DNA of 64,000 bases from Streptomyces sp. CBMA156 (GTDB lineage: Bacteria; Actinomycetota; Actinomycetes; Streptomycetales; Streptomycetaceae), in the NCBI RefSeq assembly GCF_014596515.1, contig NZ_MSJQ01000062.1:1-64000 (forward strand). Reading direction: 5' to 3'. The position numbers were made by a program, and so were the translations under genes. Shown here piece by piece: positions 1 through 9,748 of this stretch; position 1 is the stretch's first letter, and each line of letters opens with the position of its first letter. Below the pieces are notes generated by a model. The model was not told where the DNA came from and searched no databases. It saw only the letters and a list, made by a program, of their open reading frames with translations.

Positions 1-2
1 GT

Positions 3-2384
3 GCGCGGAGCCGCCGGCCGGGGGCCCGGCGCGAGGCGCGGGGGGAGGTCCCGACGACCCCGGCCGCCTGGGCGCGCGACCTCGCGCTCGGAGCCCGGTT
101 CGCGGTGGGCGGCGGGCGCGAGGGCTGGACCAGGACATTCCTGACCGCCCTCGGCGTGGGCCTGGGCGTGGCCGTGCTGCTCGTCGCCGCCGCCGTGCCC
201 AACATCCTGACCGCCAGGGGCGACCGGGCCTCGGCCCGCGACGACTTCACCTACGGAAGGGTGGTCGAGCCCGGCGCCACGACCATCGTCACCGGCAGAG
301 TGGACACCGTCTACCGTGACCATGGTATCTACGGGAGGCTGATCCACGCGGACGGCGACCGGCCGGTCCTGCCGCCCGGGCTGAGCCGCCCGCCGGCCCC
401 CGGCGAGATGGTGGTCTCCCCCGAGTTGGCCAAGCTGCTCGCCTCACCCGACGGCACGCTGCTCCGGGAGCGCCTCCCGTACCGGATCGCCGGGACCATC
501 GGCGATCCAGGCCTCCTCGGCCCCCGGGAACTCGCCTACTACGCGGGGTCCGACGTCCTCGTCCCCGGCCGGCACGCGACCAGGACCGACCACATCGGCA
601 GCAGGCGACTCCTCGATCCGCTCGACCCGTTCCTGACGCTGCTGGTCGTCGTCGCCTTCGTGGTGCTGCTGATGCCGGTACTGGTGCTCATCGCCACCGC
701 CGTCCGCTTCGGCGGCGAGCAGCGCGACCGGAGACTGGCCGCGCTCCGGCTGGTGGGCGCGGACGCCCAAATGACACGGCGGATCGCGGCCGGTGAGACG
801 CTGTTCGCGGCACTGCTCGGGCTCTGCGCCGGGGTCGGCCTCTTCTTCGGCGGCCGGTCCTTCGTCGACACGGTGGAACTGTGGCGGATCAGCGTCTTCG
901 GCTCCGACCTGGCGCCGACTCCGGTGCTGACCATCCTGGTCGTGGTCGGCGTCCCGACCCTGGCCGTCGCGGTCACCCTGTTCACGCTGCGCAGGGTCGC
1001 CATCGAACCGCTCGGTGTGGTGCGGCAGGCCGGCACCGCCGGACGCCGGCTCTGGTGGCGGCTGCTGCCGCCGTTCGCCGGGCTGGCCCTGCTGTCCCCG
1101 ATGATCGACGGCCTGGAACCCGCCGCCGCGGTGAGCGAGCCGAAGATCGCGGCCGGCGTCGTCCTGCTGCTCGTGGGGGTCACGGCCCTGCTGCCCCTGC
1201 TGGTGGAGGCGGTCGTCCGGCGGCTGCATGGCGGTCCGCTGCCCTTCCAACTCGCGATCCGCCGCACTCAGCTGGACAGCGGCGCGGCGGCCCGGACGGT
1301 CAACGGCATCACCGTGGCGGTGGCCGGGGCGATCGCCGTGCAGATGTTGTTCGCGGGACTGGCGAGCCGCTACACCCACGAGACCGGCGACAGCCGAGAC
1401 AGGGTGGACCTGCGGATCTCGCGGGACTACGTAGACGAGGCCCGGCAGAGCGAGGACCTCGCCGCGCTCTGGGCCACGCCCGGGGTGGTGGCGGCCCGCA
1501 CGTTCGTCCTGGGCCACGCCCGCCGGCCCGGCACCGAGGAGGCTGGCGCCTTCGTGGTCGTCGCCGACTGCGCGACCCTGGGCCAGAGCGTCGAGACCCC
1601 CGGCTGCGGCCCCGGCAGCGTCTACCTGTCCGGCGACCGCAACAACCAGGATCCCTTGACCGGGGGCGTCTACCTTCCCGCGCCCGGCGAGCGGGTCGAC
1701 CTGGCCACTGGGGAGTCGGAGGCCGGGCCGCTGCCACCCCGCCTGTGGACCGTCCCCTCCACGGCCCTTGACACCCGCCCGGTGCCGGACTCGGCGACCC
1801 CCTTCGCCCTCGGCGTCTTCGCCACACCCGAGGCACTCACTCCCACGGACCTGGGGGAAGCCGTGACCGAACTGATGGCGAAACTCGACCCGGCCGACCG
1901 CGACGCCGTCGAACGGGTCCGCAACCTCGCCGCCCGCATGGATCCGCTGCGGAGCGCCGAGTTCTACGAGGGGAGCGTGCGGGAGCCACGGCTGACGAAC
2001 ATCGAACGCGGCCTGTTCATCGGCTCCACGGTCGTCCTCCTGCTGATCGGCGCGAGCATGCTGGTCACCGTGGTGGAAGAGCTCCGTGAGCGCCGCAAGC
2101 TGCTGGCAGCCCTCGTCGCCGTCGGTACCCGGCGCTCGACACTCGGCCTGTCGGTACTGTGGCAGACGGCCCTGCCGGTGACGCTCGGCCTCGCGCTCGC
2201 GGTGGCCGGCGGACTGGGCCTCGGCGCCATCCTGCTGAAGATGGCCGGCCTGCCACCGGCGGTCTCCTGGACCACCATTGCGTGGACGGTCGGCACCGGC
2301 GGCGGAGTCGTCCTCCTGGTCACCCTCTCCAGCCTGCCGGTGCTGTGGCGGATGATGCGCTCGGACGGGCTGCGCACCGAGTAA
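3..2384 (+). CDS. FtsX-family ABC transporter permease (5' partial)
   Basis: Integral membrane permease of the FtsX/MacB type, which works with an ABC ATPase in the cell membrane; substrate unknown. Two FtsX-like halves are visible. Each has a motif with clustered basic residues before ALRLVGA or ALVAVGT, and transmembrane segments lie near both ends with a long extracytoplasmic stretch between. The frame is open to the left edge. The first in-window start (GTG 105) lies inside the conserved N-terminal region DLALGARF..GGREGW, so the true start is almost certainly outside the window. The stop is at 2384 and no partner gene follows. The family call is firm; the transported substrate is not predictable. 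Confidence 0.85.
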   Translation, partial: ARSRRPGARREARGEVPTTPAAWARDLALGARFAVGGGREGWTRTFLTALGVGLGVAVLLVAAAVPNILTARGDRASARDDFTYGRVVEPGATTIVTGRVDTVYRDHGIYGRLIHADGDRPVLPPGLSRPPAPGEMVVSPELAKLLASPDGTLLRERLPYRIAGTIGDPGLLGPRELAYYAGSDVLVPGRHATRTDHIGSRRLLDPLDPFLTLLVVVAFVVLLMPVLVLIATAVRFGGEQRDRRLAALRLVGADAQMTRRIAAGETLFAALLGLCAGVGLFFGGRSFVDTVELWRISVFGSDLAPTPVLTILVVVGVPTLAVAVTLFTLRRVAIEPLGVVRQAGTAGRRLWWRLLPPFAGLALLSPMIDGLEPAAAVSEPKIAAGVVLLLVGVTALLPLLVEAVVRRLHGGPLPFQLAIRRTQLDSGAAARTVNGITVAVAGAIAVQMLFAGLASRYTHETGDSRDRVDLRISRDYVDEARQSEDLAALWATPGVVAARTFVLGHARRPGTEEAGAFVVVADCATLGQSVETPGCGPGSVYLSGDRNNQDPLTGGVYLPAPGERVDLATGESEAGPLPPRLWTVPSTALDTRPVPDSATPFALGVFATPEALTPTDLGEAVTELMAKLDPADRDAVERVRNLAARMDPLRSAEFYEGSVREPRLTNIERGLFIGSTVVLLLIGASMLVTVVEELRERRKLLAALVAVGTRRSTLGLSVLWQTALPVTLGLALAVAGGLGLGAILLKMAGLPPAVSWTTIAWTVGTGGGVVLLVTLSSLPVLWRMMRSDGLRTE

Positions 2385-2431
2385 CCGCCGGGGACGCGAC
2401 CGGCATCCAACCCAAGATCATCAGACTCCTC

Positions 2432-2569
2432 CCCCTTCGTGGCGTAGTCGGGGTCACGGGAGGTCTTCCAGGTCTTCACGCGTTGAAAGGAGACGCCCTC
2501 CTCGCGGAGCAGGACCCGAAGGCCCTCGTGGCTGATGTCGTCGACCACCCCCTCGACGACCAGGGCATC
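2432..2569 (-). pseudogene. IS630-type transposase fragment
   Basis: About 46 codons on the minus strand read like the N-terminal HTH region of IS630-family transposases (ISHEGLRVLLREEGVSFQR, then KTWKTSRDPDY). No start, catalytic DDE region or stop belonging to a complete gene is present. It fills most of the 386-base gap after the permease. It is a relic, not an active element. Confidence 0.5.
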
Positions 2570-2770
2570 CGACCCAATTCAGCTGGCCGGTCCGACAGTT
2601 TGGCGAGTTGACCAGCTGTTTCGGTCCCTGAGCGGGTGTCAGGACCGATCCCCTGGTTACGTCGGCCCGGCGGTGTTGCGGCCGGTCGGCGAAGTTCGGA
2701 AGGCGGGGCGCGTTGCAGTGCCTGGCGCTCGTCACCACCAGAGACCGGATGACCGGTTCCGTGTCGGTGG

Positions 2771-5700
2771 TTAGGGGAGTGCCGAAGATGGGGTGCGTGG
2801 GAGGGCTGTTGTCGGGGCGGTCATGAGCGGGCAGACAGGCTCGGAGGATTCGGGTAGGTACGTGTATTTCTCTTTGGAGGTGAGGTCACGGGCGACGGCC
2901 GCACAGATCGTACTGATCGCGGTGTCCGGTGGGGTGTAGAACCAGAGCCGCGCGGTGGCATCGTCGTTCCCGGCGGCGAGGGTGCTGTTGTCCGATCCGA
3001 ACGCGACCGACGTCACAGGTCCGCGGCCGGTGAAGGTGGCGAGGTTCTTGTGGCCAGCCCTTTCCCACAGCCGCACGAAGCCGTCTTCGCCGCCGGTGGC
3101 GAGGGTCTGGCTATCCGGGCTGAACGCCACCGAGGTCACGGCACTGGTAGGTCCCTTGGGGCCGGTGAGGTCAGTGGTCTCGCCGGAGGCACGGTCCCAC
3201 AGCCGCACGAAGCCGTCCCTGCCGCCGGTGGCGAGGGTCTGGCTATCCGGGCTGAACGCCACCGAGGTCACGGCACTGGTAGGTCCCTTGGGGCCGGTGA
3301 GGTCAGTGGTCTCGCCGGAGGCTCGGTCCCACAGCCGCACGAAGCCGTCCTTGCCGCCGGTGGCGAGGGTCTGGCTATCCGGGCTGAACGCCACCGAGGT
3401 CACGTCATCGGTAAGTCCGTTGGGGCCGGTGAGGTCAGTGGTCTCGCCGGTGGCTGGGTCCCATCGACGGACTCTGCCGACACTGCTGGCGGTGGCGAGG
3501 GTGTGCTTGTCCGGCCTGAACATCACCGACTCCACCGACTCCGCCAACTTGCCGTTGACGGTGGCGGGGGTGAGGGTGGCAGTGCTCTTGCCGGTGGTCG
3601 CATCCCATAGCCGAACGCTGCCGTCCTTGCTGGCGGTGGCGAGGGTTTTCCCGTCCGGACTGAACGCCACCGACCGCACCGAACTGGAGTGGCCGGTGAA
3701 GGTGGTGACGGCTTTGATCGCGTCGGTGTCCCACAGCCGGACGCTGCCGTCAGAGCCACCGGTGGCGAGGGTTTTCCCGTCCGGACTGAACGCCACCGAC
3801 CGTACGTTATCGGTGTGGCTGGCGACGGTGGCCGTGGCCGTGGCGGTCGTGCCGGCGGTGGTGTCCCAGAACCGCACGATGCCGTCATCACAGCCGATGG
3901 CGAGGGTCTTCCCGTCCGGGCTGAATGCGACCGACCGTTCGACACCCGTGTAGCCGGTGAAGGTAGCGCGGCCGGCGCCGGTAGCCGTGTCCCACAACTG
4001 CACGAAGCCGTTTGCGCCGCTGGTGGCGAGGGTTTTCCCGTCCGGGCTGAACGCCACCGACCACACGACATCTCTCTGGCCGGTGAGAGTGATCCGTCCC
4101 GTGGTCCTATCCCACAACTGCACGGGGCCGCGGTCGCCACCGATGGCGAGGGTTTTCCCGTCCGGGCTGAATGCCATCGACCACACGACACTGGCCTCGC
4201 TGGGGGGAGCTGCGGTGGTGGCCTTGCGGGTGGCTGCGTCCCACAACTGAGCTCGGCCGTTATGGCCGCCTGTGGCGAGGGTGCTTCCGTCCGGGCTGAA
4301 CACCACCGAACTCGTGGTACCCGCGTCGGCGGTGAGGGTCTCGATCGTGTCGGCGGTAGGGTCCCACAACCGCAGGGCACCTTGCTTGCTGACGGTGGCG
4401 ACGGTGTGCTTGTCCGGGCTGAACGCCGCCGATGTCGCAGCGAGGTCGCCCGGGGGACCAGAGAGGCCGCCGACGGCTTTCCCCGTTGCCACGTTCCACA
4501 GCCGCACGGTGCTGCCGCTGCTGCCGGTGACCAGGGTCTTCCCGTCCGGGCTGAACGCCACCGAGTCCACACCACCGATACTGGCGACAGCGAGGCGGTG
4601 ACGCAAGGGAATGCGTGCGCTGTCACTGAGGGCGGTGGCGGCCTCCGAGGTGGGACTGGTGCGGTAGGCGGCGACCGCCAGGAGGGCGGCGAGCTCGGGA
4701 TTGCTGACCGTCAAGGAGACGGACTGGGCGGCGAGTTGCCGGGACTGCGCGACCTGCTGGGCTGTGACTGCCCTCTGCCGGGTGGTGATCTCCGTCTGCC
4801 ACTTCCAGAGGGCGATTCCCGAGGCGATCAGGGCGAGGGCGAGGGTGGTGGCCAGGATGGTGTTGAGGCGTCGGCCGCGCCGGCGTCCGGCGGTGAGGAA
4901 GTTGTCAAGGTCGGTGGTGAGTCGGCGGCGCTGGCGGGACCAGTCGGTGCCTTCGGCGAGGAGGGTGCCGGTGGGCAGGTCCCGGGGGTTGCGGTGTTCC
5001 TTCCAGCGGTCGTACTGGTCGCGGGCACGGCGGAGCCAGTCGAGGAAGCGCAGGTCCTCCTCGACCCAGTCGCGCAGGGTGTGCCAGTCGCGGATGAGCG
5101 CGTCGTGGACCAGTTCGGCCACCGCGGTCCCCTCCACGTCCTGTGGGCCGTCCGGCCGTGCGTGGCCGTGGAGCCGGTGGGTGGTGACGATGCGGTGCCG
5201 GGAGAGGACCGCCAGGACCTTGTCCACGGCCCGCAGCGCGTCGGGGGTGTCGTCGTCGGCGGCGAGTTGGCGCAGGTCGCTGATCGGGAGCTGCTGGCGC
5301 GCGGCCGGGATGTTCAGAGACGGGTCGGCGGGGCGGACCAGGGCGGTGAGGATCCTGCGGGCGATGTCCCGTTGGCCCTGGTCGAGTTCACTCAGGGCGT
5401 TTTCGCACCAGTCGGTGAGGGCGCCGGTGACGGCGCCGATGCGGCGGTAGGCGTCGCGGGTGAGACGCCCGTCGTGCTCCAGGCGGCGTTCCCATAGTCG
5501 GGTGAGGGCGACTTCGAGCAGGGGCAGCGCGGTGACGGGCGCGCCACCGGTGGCAGCGGTGCCGGGGTTCAGGGCCAGGACGTCGGTGATGATCTGCTCG
5601 GCGAGGCCCGGTTCGAAGGGCGTGTCGAGGTCGTGGGCGGGGCCGGTGACGATCGCGTCGAGGTCGGCGGGGCTCAGGGTGGCGGGGACGTTGAGGACGC

Positions 5701-6913
5701 CCTTCCTCTGGAGTGCGGTGTCCAGGAGGTCCGGGGCGAGTGCGGACAGGCGGGAGTAGAAGTCGTCGCGCATGACGAGGACGACGCTGAGCGGGGCGTC
5801 GGAGCGGATCGCGGCGGTGATCCGGGCGAGTGCCTGGAGGGCCTCGGGGCCTTCAGAGGGGGCGAGGAGTTCCTCGAACTGGTCGACGACCAGCACGACA
5901 CGGGACGAATCAGGGGTCGCACCGGCGTCCCCGCTGCCCGAATCTGCACCGCCGGTGGTGTCCGTCCCGGCGTCCTTGGGCTCGGACTCGGGTAGGCCCG
6001 CGCGGGTGAGGGCGGTCGGCAGGTCCGGTCCTGGCCGTGTGAGGACTTGGTGCCAGCGGTCACTGCCCGGCAGGCTCCCCGCGGTCAGGGCGGGCAGCAC
6101 TCCGGCCTGGACCAGCGAGGACTTCCCCGAACCGGACGGGCCCAGCAGCAGCACCACCCGCTGCCCGCCCCTCAGTCCCTCCAGGACCTGGCGCACGGCT
6201 TCCTCCCGGCCGCGGAACCAGCGGGCGTGCTCGGCGGTGAAGGGTTCCAGCGCCCGGTAGGGCGACACGTCGCTCTCGCCGAGCGCGGGCCACACCTCGC
6301 GCAGGACGGAGGTGGGGGTGACGTAGGCGATGGCCTGGCCCCGGTCGTGGCTGTCGGGGTCGGTGATGGCGGTGAGCATCCCGACCACCAGGCCGGTCGT
6401 CTCGTCCAGGACCGGCCCGCCGCTGAACCCCTGGGTCAGGTCGTTGGCACCGGTGAGCTGCAACACCTCACCGACCTTGCCGTCGTCCGGGAGGATTCCG
6501 CCGGCCGTGGCGAACCCGAAGTGCCCGCCCGGAGGCGCCTGCACCGGGAACCCGAAGGAGCGCACATGGTGTCCCCGGGCGCCCGCCGCCGACCCCAACA
6601 GCAACGGCTCCACTCCCACCGGGTGGTCCAGGCGGACCAAGGCGACGTCCTGCTCGTCCGGGTCGCGCCACGTGCCCTCCAGCACCCGGCCGGTCACCTC
6701 CGGGGCGCCGTGCGCGCGCGGGAAGGCCAGCGTCACCGTCGAACCGGGGCCGTAACGGCCATCGGCCAGGACGTGCGCGCACGTCACCAGTAGATCCTTG
6801 GCGACCAGGAACCCCGCCCCCACCACCAGCCCCGCTTCGTCGCGGACCTGCGCGACCGCCGCCGCCAGACCGTCCGCCGCACCGGCCCCCGCCATCCCCC
6901 GTCCGACCGCCAT
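2771..6913 (-). CDS. Trypsin-like protease / P-loop NTPase (nSTAND type) / WD40 protein
   Basis: Large three-part protein (1380 aa). The N-terminal ~200 residues are a trypsin-like serine protease with visible triad motifs: TCAHVL (His), QDVALVRL (Asp) and GFSGGPVLD (Ser). A STAND-type NTPase follows, with Walker A GPSGSGKSS and Walker B VVLVVDQFEELL. A single hydrophobic segment comes next (TILATTLALALIASGIALW), then about 13 WD40 repeats with the core SVAFSPDGKTLATG. The start at ATG 6913 lies 4 bp after the stop of the upstream small gene, so I prefer it to the upstream in-frame ATG 6973. Such protease-NTPase-repeat proteins are known as likely conflict or signal-triggered effectors: the repeats sense, the NTPase switches and the protease cleaves. 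That mechanism is inferred from the family. Confidence 0.88.
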   Translation of the reverse strand: MAVGRGMAGAGAADGLAAAVAQVRDEAGLVVGAGFLVAKDLLVTCAHVLADGRYGPGSTVTLAFPRAHGAPEVTGRVLEGTWRDPDEQDVALVRLDHPVGVEPLLLGSAAGARGHHVRSFGFPVQAPPGGHFGFATAGGILPDDGKVGEVLQLTGANDLTQGFSGGPVLDETTGLVVGMLTAITDPDSHDRGQAIAYVTPTSVLREVWPALGESDVSPYRALEPFTAEHARWFRGREEAVRQVLEGLRGGQRVVLLLGPSGSGKSSLVQAGVLPALTAGSLPGSDRWHQVLTRPGPDLPTALTRAGLPESEPKDAGTDTTGGADSGSGDAGATPDSSRVVLVVDQFEELLAPSEGPEALQALARITAAIRSDAPLSVVLVMRDDFYSRLSALAPDLLDTALQRKGVLNVPATLSPADLDAIVTGPAHDLDTPFEPGLAEQIITDVLALNPGTAATGGAPVTALPLLEVALTRLWERRLEHDGRLTRDAYRRIGAVTGALTDWCENALSELDQGQRDIARRILTALVRPADPSLNIPAARQQLPISDLRQLAADDDTPDALRAVDKVLAVLSRHRIVTTHRLHGHARPDGPQDVEGTAVAELVHDALIRDWHTLRDWVEEDLRFLDWLRRARDQYDRWKEHRNPRDLPTGTLLAEGTDWSRQRRRLTTDLDNFLTAGRRRGRRLNTILATTLALALIASGIALWKWQTEITTRQRAVTAQQVAQSRQLAAQSVSLTVSNPELAALLAVAAYRTSPTSEAATALSDSARIPLRHRLAVASIGGVDSVAFSPDGKTLVTGSSGSTVRLWNVATGKAVGGLSGPPGDLAATSAAFSPDKHTVATVSKQGALRLWDPTADTIETLTADAGTTSSVVFSPDGSTLATGGHNGRAQLWDAATRKATTAAPPSEASVVWSMAFSPDGKTLAIGGDRGPVQLWDRTTGRITLTGQRDVVWSVAFSPDGKTLATSGANGFVQLWDTATGAGRATFTGYTGVERSVAFSPDGKTLAIGCDDGIVRFWDTTAGTTATATATVASHTDNVRSVAFSPDGKTLATGGSDGSVRLWDTDAIKAVTTFTGHSSSVRSVAFSPDGKTLATASKDGSVRLWDATTGKSTATLTPATVNGKLAESVESVMFRPDKHTLATASSVGRVRRWDPATGETTDLTGPNGLTDDVTSVAFSPDSQTLATGGKDGFVRLWDRASGETTDLTGPKGPTSAVTSVAFSPDSQTLATGGRDGFVRLWDRASGETTDLTGPKGPTSAVTSVAFSPDSQTLATGGEDGFVRLWERAGHKNLATFTGRGPVTSVAFGSDNSTLAAGNDDATARLWFYTPPDTAISTICAAVARDLTSKEKYTYLPESSEPVCPLMTAPTTALPRTPSSALP
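3065..3460. repeat. Three near-identical 132-bp tandem repeats inside the WD40 region
   Basis: The block containing ctggctatccgggctgaac recurs at 3107, 3239 and 3371, exactly 132 bp (44 codons) apart. Neighbouring DNA is nearly identical between copies, unlike the more diverged WD repeats elsewhere in the gene. This suggests recent expansion by duplication of one WD40 unit. Confidence 0.85.
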
Positions 6914-6917
6914 CCGC

Positions 6918-7340
6918 TCAGGCCTCCGACTGGTCGCCGGCCGCGCGGGCGTCGGTCTCCGGTTCGTCGTCACCCTCGGGAGCGTCGGCCCTGCGAGCCG
7001 CAGCGGCAGCCGCAGCCCCGTCGTCCTCGTCCTTGCGCCACGTCACACGCACCGTCAGATGGCACTTGGCGGCGGTCTTCGTGATCACGACCCCGGCCGC
7101 GGCGGAGAGGTCGACTCCGAACTCCACCTGCACCTCGTCCGGCCCCGCCTCCCGCAACCGTGCCAGCACCGTACGCGCCAGACCGGTCACCGGCTCCAGC
7201 GCCGACCCGAGACTCTCCGGAAGCTCCCGCACCGCGTCACCGACTCGGCCCGCCTTCACCGGCCCCGCCGCGGCGTCCTCCGCCTCGACGAGGATCGAAC
7301 CCCCGCCGTCCAACGGCACCCGCGCCAACTGCTGCCCCAC
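6918..7340 (-). CDS. Trypsin-co-occurring (CU044_2847-like) small protein
   Basis: 140-aa protein that begins MGQQLARVPLDGGGSILVEA and has an internal stretch VQVEFGVDLSAAAGVVITK. This matches the small trypsin-co-occurring domain family often encoded directly before trypsin/NTPase conflict proteins. The last ~35 residues are an Ala/Asp/Glu-rich tail. It lies 4 bp upstream of the big protease-NTPase gene on the same strand, so the two almost certainly form an operon. Its exact role is unknown; a partner, substrate or regulator of the protease is the usual inference. Confidence 0.75.
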   Translation of the reverse strand: MGQQLARVPLDGGGSILVEAEDAAAGPVKAGRVGDAVRELPESLGSALEPVTGLARTVLARLREAGPDEVQVEFGVDLSAAAGVVITKTAAKCHLTVRVTWRKDEDDGAAAAAAARRADAPEGDDEPETDARAAGDQSEA

Positions 7341-7675
7341 GACAACCCTCCCTCAACGCCGCCCCACGACGGACACGGCCACACCGTAGTACGCGCACCC
7401 GCACACAGCGAAACCACGAACTCCCCAACAGGTAGGGATGATTGGAGCACCTTGACCGGCCGCCCGCACAGCCGCACAAGCACCACGCCAGGGGCACCCG
7501 CAGACGCTGGCCGGGGAAACGATTCTCCATGCCACGGAGAAGGAACTCTCCGTACCGGGCACAAGACCCAACATCACCGGATTCTGCCGGTTGACCACGA
7601 ACAGGCGGGTCTGGGCGAGGCCGCCGACGACGCCAGTGCCGGGCCGTGCCCGCCCCGCCGACGTCGCCGCCGCCC
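7341..7675. other. Intergenic stretch, no convincing gene
   Basis: This 335-base stretch separates the conflict module from the aldehyde dehydrogenase relic. Several overlapping open frames exist on both strands but none shows a recognisable domain or a good start. It probably holds the promoter of the minus-strand trypsin module. Confidence 0.4.
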
Positions 7676-8193
7676 CGCCCGTGGTTGACCGGCGTCACCA
7701 GCAGAGGGTGCTCGATCACATACGGATCGGGATCGAGGAGGGCGCGAAGATCGCCTACCAGGCCGCACTGGACACCGATCGCGAACCGTACCGGTCGGGC
7801 TACTTCGTCCCACCGACGGTCTTCGAGGCGACCCCCGAGATGCACGTCGCCCGGGACGAGATCTTCGGCCCGGTCGTAACCCTGCTGCGATATGCCACCG
7901 ACGACGAGGCCGTGCGCATCGCGAACGACACGGACTTCGGACTCATCGCAGGGGTGTTCTCCCGCGACACCTCACGTGCCCTTCGGATCGTCAACCGCCT
8001 CGATGTCGGCATGACCCTGGTGAACAACTACCACCGCGGGATCTTGGGCAGCCCCTTCGGCGGCACGAAGGCGAGTGGCTACGGGCGCGAACACTGTATC
8101 GAGACACTCGCCGAGTACGGCTTCGCCAAGCTCATCCGCATCCCGTCCGGCGAGGCCGAAGTGCCGCGCTGGGCAATCACCCAGCAGTCCTGA
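7676..8193 (+). pseudogene. Aldehyde dehydrogenase C-terminal fragment
   Basis: About 170 residues match the last third of NAD(P)-dependent aldehyde dehydrogenases. Visible motifs include EIFGPVVTLLRY, ANDTDFGLIAGVF and PFGGTKASGYGREH. The cofactor-binding domain and the catalytic Cys/Glu region are absent, so this is a truncated gene. Upstream residues in the same frame do not resemble the family. The natural stop at 8193 is kept. No function is expected. Confidence 0.8.
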
Positions 8194-8247
8194 ACGTCGC
8201 AGTCTCATCCGCACTGGTGGGCGATGAAACACAGGAGGTTGTCCCGT

Positions 8248-8448
8248 ATGGACCAACACGACGAAACCGTCTCGCGGATCGAGCGTCTCCGGCGCCGGGA
8301 GGAGCTGTTGTACAACGACATCGTGATCGCCCAGCACAAGGGATACGGATCGAGCGGCTCCACCGAGTCCGAGATCCACGAGGAGCTCCAGGACATCGCT
8401 ACGGCGATCGAGCAACTCCAGTCCGACCTCGACGAGGAGTACCACTGA
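8248..8448 (+). CDS. Small coiled-coil-like hypothetical protein
   Basis: A 66-aa acidic protein rich in Glu, Gln and Leu with heptad-like spacing (SRIERLRRREELLYNDIVIA and later EELQDIATAIEQLQ), probably two helices. The start at ATG 8248 is chosen because AGGAGG ends 9 bases before it; the in-frame ATG at 8224 overlaps that ribosome site. It sits 43 bp before the next hypothetical gene on the same strand and may be cotranscribed. Family not recognised. Confidence 0.65.
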   Translation: MDQHDETVSRIERLRRREELLYNDIVIAQHKGYGSSGSTESEIHEELQDIATAIEQLQSDLDEEYH

Positions 8449-8491
8449 CCTCGCGCCGCACCCCTGACACGACATCGAAACGGAGTTCCGC

Positions 8492-9100
8492 ATGGACCGG
8501 AGCAACAACGCCCCATCACAGCGAGGGGACATGGCCCTCGAACTGCCGGCCTTCGTCCATATCCCTCCGGGGTGGAATCTGGTGTGGGACGTCAACCGCA
8601 AGCGGTCGGGGACGGCGGTTCGGGTGCGACGGTGGCAGCCCTTCTCCGAACGCGTACTCGGCGGTGAGCAGATCACGGTGGTGACTGAAGAGGAAAGCGG
8701 CCGGATCCTGTCCGTCCGGCAGTTCGTCACCGCGCTGATCCGCGATCCGCTCCCAGACACGGGAGCCGAGCAGTCCGCGCTCGACGAGTTCGCGACCGTC
8801 GACCCGCGCTACGCGCAGGACCTGACGCCGCTGCGTGTCGATGCCCAGGTACGCACCTGGCGAGACACCGATGGCAAGCCCGTCGTCGTCCCGGTGCGGT
8901 GGGCGAAGCACGCCCACCGCACCGGCACCTACAACTGGATCACAACAGACCCCAGCGGTGGCGTCATCGAGTATGAGATCGAGTCCCATTGGGACTACAG
9001 ACTGTCCCGCCGGGCCACCGAGCAGTGGGACGAGGACGCCTGGATCGCGGCCCGCGAAGGCACCGGCCCGCAACTAGAGGCACCCGCCGCGCGTGCCTGA
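8492..9100 (+). CDS. Hypothetical protein, 202 aa
   Basis: A soluble, Trp-rich protein (FVHIPPGWNLVWDVN; EYEIESHWDYRLSRRATEQW) without signal peptide or membrane segment. GGAG lies 8 bases before the ATG. I recognise no domain. It follows the small coiled-coil protein closely and precedes a stretch of degraded mobile-element genes. Coding evidence is good (consistent third-position GC, plausible start and ribosome site) but no role can be given. Confidence 0.65.
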   Translation: MDRSNNAPSQRGDMALELPAFVHIPPGWNLVWDVNRKRSGTAVRVRRWQPFSERVLGGEQITVVTEEESGRILSVRQFVTALIRDPLPDTGAEQSALDEFATVDPRYAQDLTPLRVDAQVRTWRDTDGKPVVVPVRWAKHAHRTGTYNWITTDPSGGVIEYEIESHWDYRLSRRATEQWDEDAWIAAREGTGPQLEAPAARA

Positions 9101-9174
9101 CCCACCCGGCTCCGCCCGCCCGTCACGCAGCGCCTGGGCGGCCGCGGCGAAGTCGCCCCGCGGCCACGGGATGT

Positions 9175-9505
9175 CACCGCGGACGCGGTGGCGGCGGCGT
9201 CGCGCATCCCGGTGAGGGAGTGGGCGGTGCGGCCGAGGTCCTTGTCGGCCTTGGCCCGGTAGTACCGGGCGAGCTGCGTGAGTCCGTCGGAGAGCAGGCC
9301 GCCCTCCAGGACGGCGGTCAGGCGGCGGGCGGTGTGGTCGCGGTGTTCGTGCTGGCAGCGGCTGATGGCGGTGAGCAGTTCGGCCAGGGCGTCGGCGGGC
9401 GTGTCCACGGCCGCGCCGGCCGCGCCGTCACCCTGTGCGGGGGCAGGTAGGGCGATGGGCTCCCACACCGAGTCGTCGGTGTAGGCGAACGCGGCGCCCG
9501 TGAGC
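9175..9505 (-). pseudogene. Unrecognised helical gene remnant
   Basis: A minus-strand stretch reads as a coherent protein segment (VWEPIALPAPA, then ALAELLTAISRCQHEHRDH and GLTQLARYYRAKADKDLG). It has no credible start in its own frame and its C-terminal part degenerates near 9170. It appears joined, through a frame break near 9505, to the TnsA-like remnant upstream. It may be the second half of the same gene or a neighbour. Confidence 0.35.
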
Positions 9506-9748
9506 CAGGCGCGGCCGGGCCGCGCTGGGCGAGGTCCTCGATCCGGGCGGCACCGGCCCGTCGAACACCTCCAGCAGCCTCTCGGCGACCTCTGGGCGCA
9601 GGCAGCGGCGCCGGCGGTAACGCGAGAGCCAGCGGGTGTTCGCCATCATCCCCGGGTCCGGCTCGCCGACGCGGACGAACTCCCAACCGGCCGCGGCGCA
9701 GGCCCGCTCCGTCGACTCTTCGCCGCCAGCTCGCACCAGGCCCGGCAC
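9505..9748 (-). pseudogene. TnsA-like endonuclease remnant
   Basis: About 80 residues contain ERACAAAGWEFVRVGEPDPG followed by MMANTRWLSRYRRRR, which resembles the C-terminal part of TnsA-like heteromeric transposase endonuclease subunits of actinobacteria. The active-site part is missing and the frame breaks on both sides. Read as a decayed piece of a Tn7-like transposition gene. The identification rests on a short motif and should be tested by profile search. Confidence 0.4.

Noticed and set aside
3689-5497. Plus-strand open frame of 602 codons opposite the NTPase/WD40 gene
   Set aside because: Repeats simply mirror the WD40 repeats of the real gene on the other strand.
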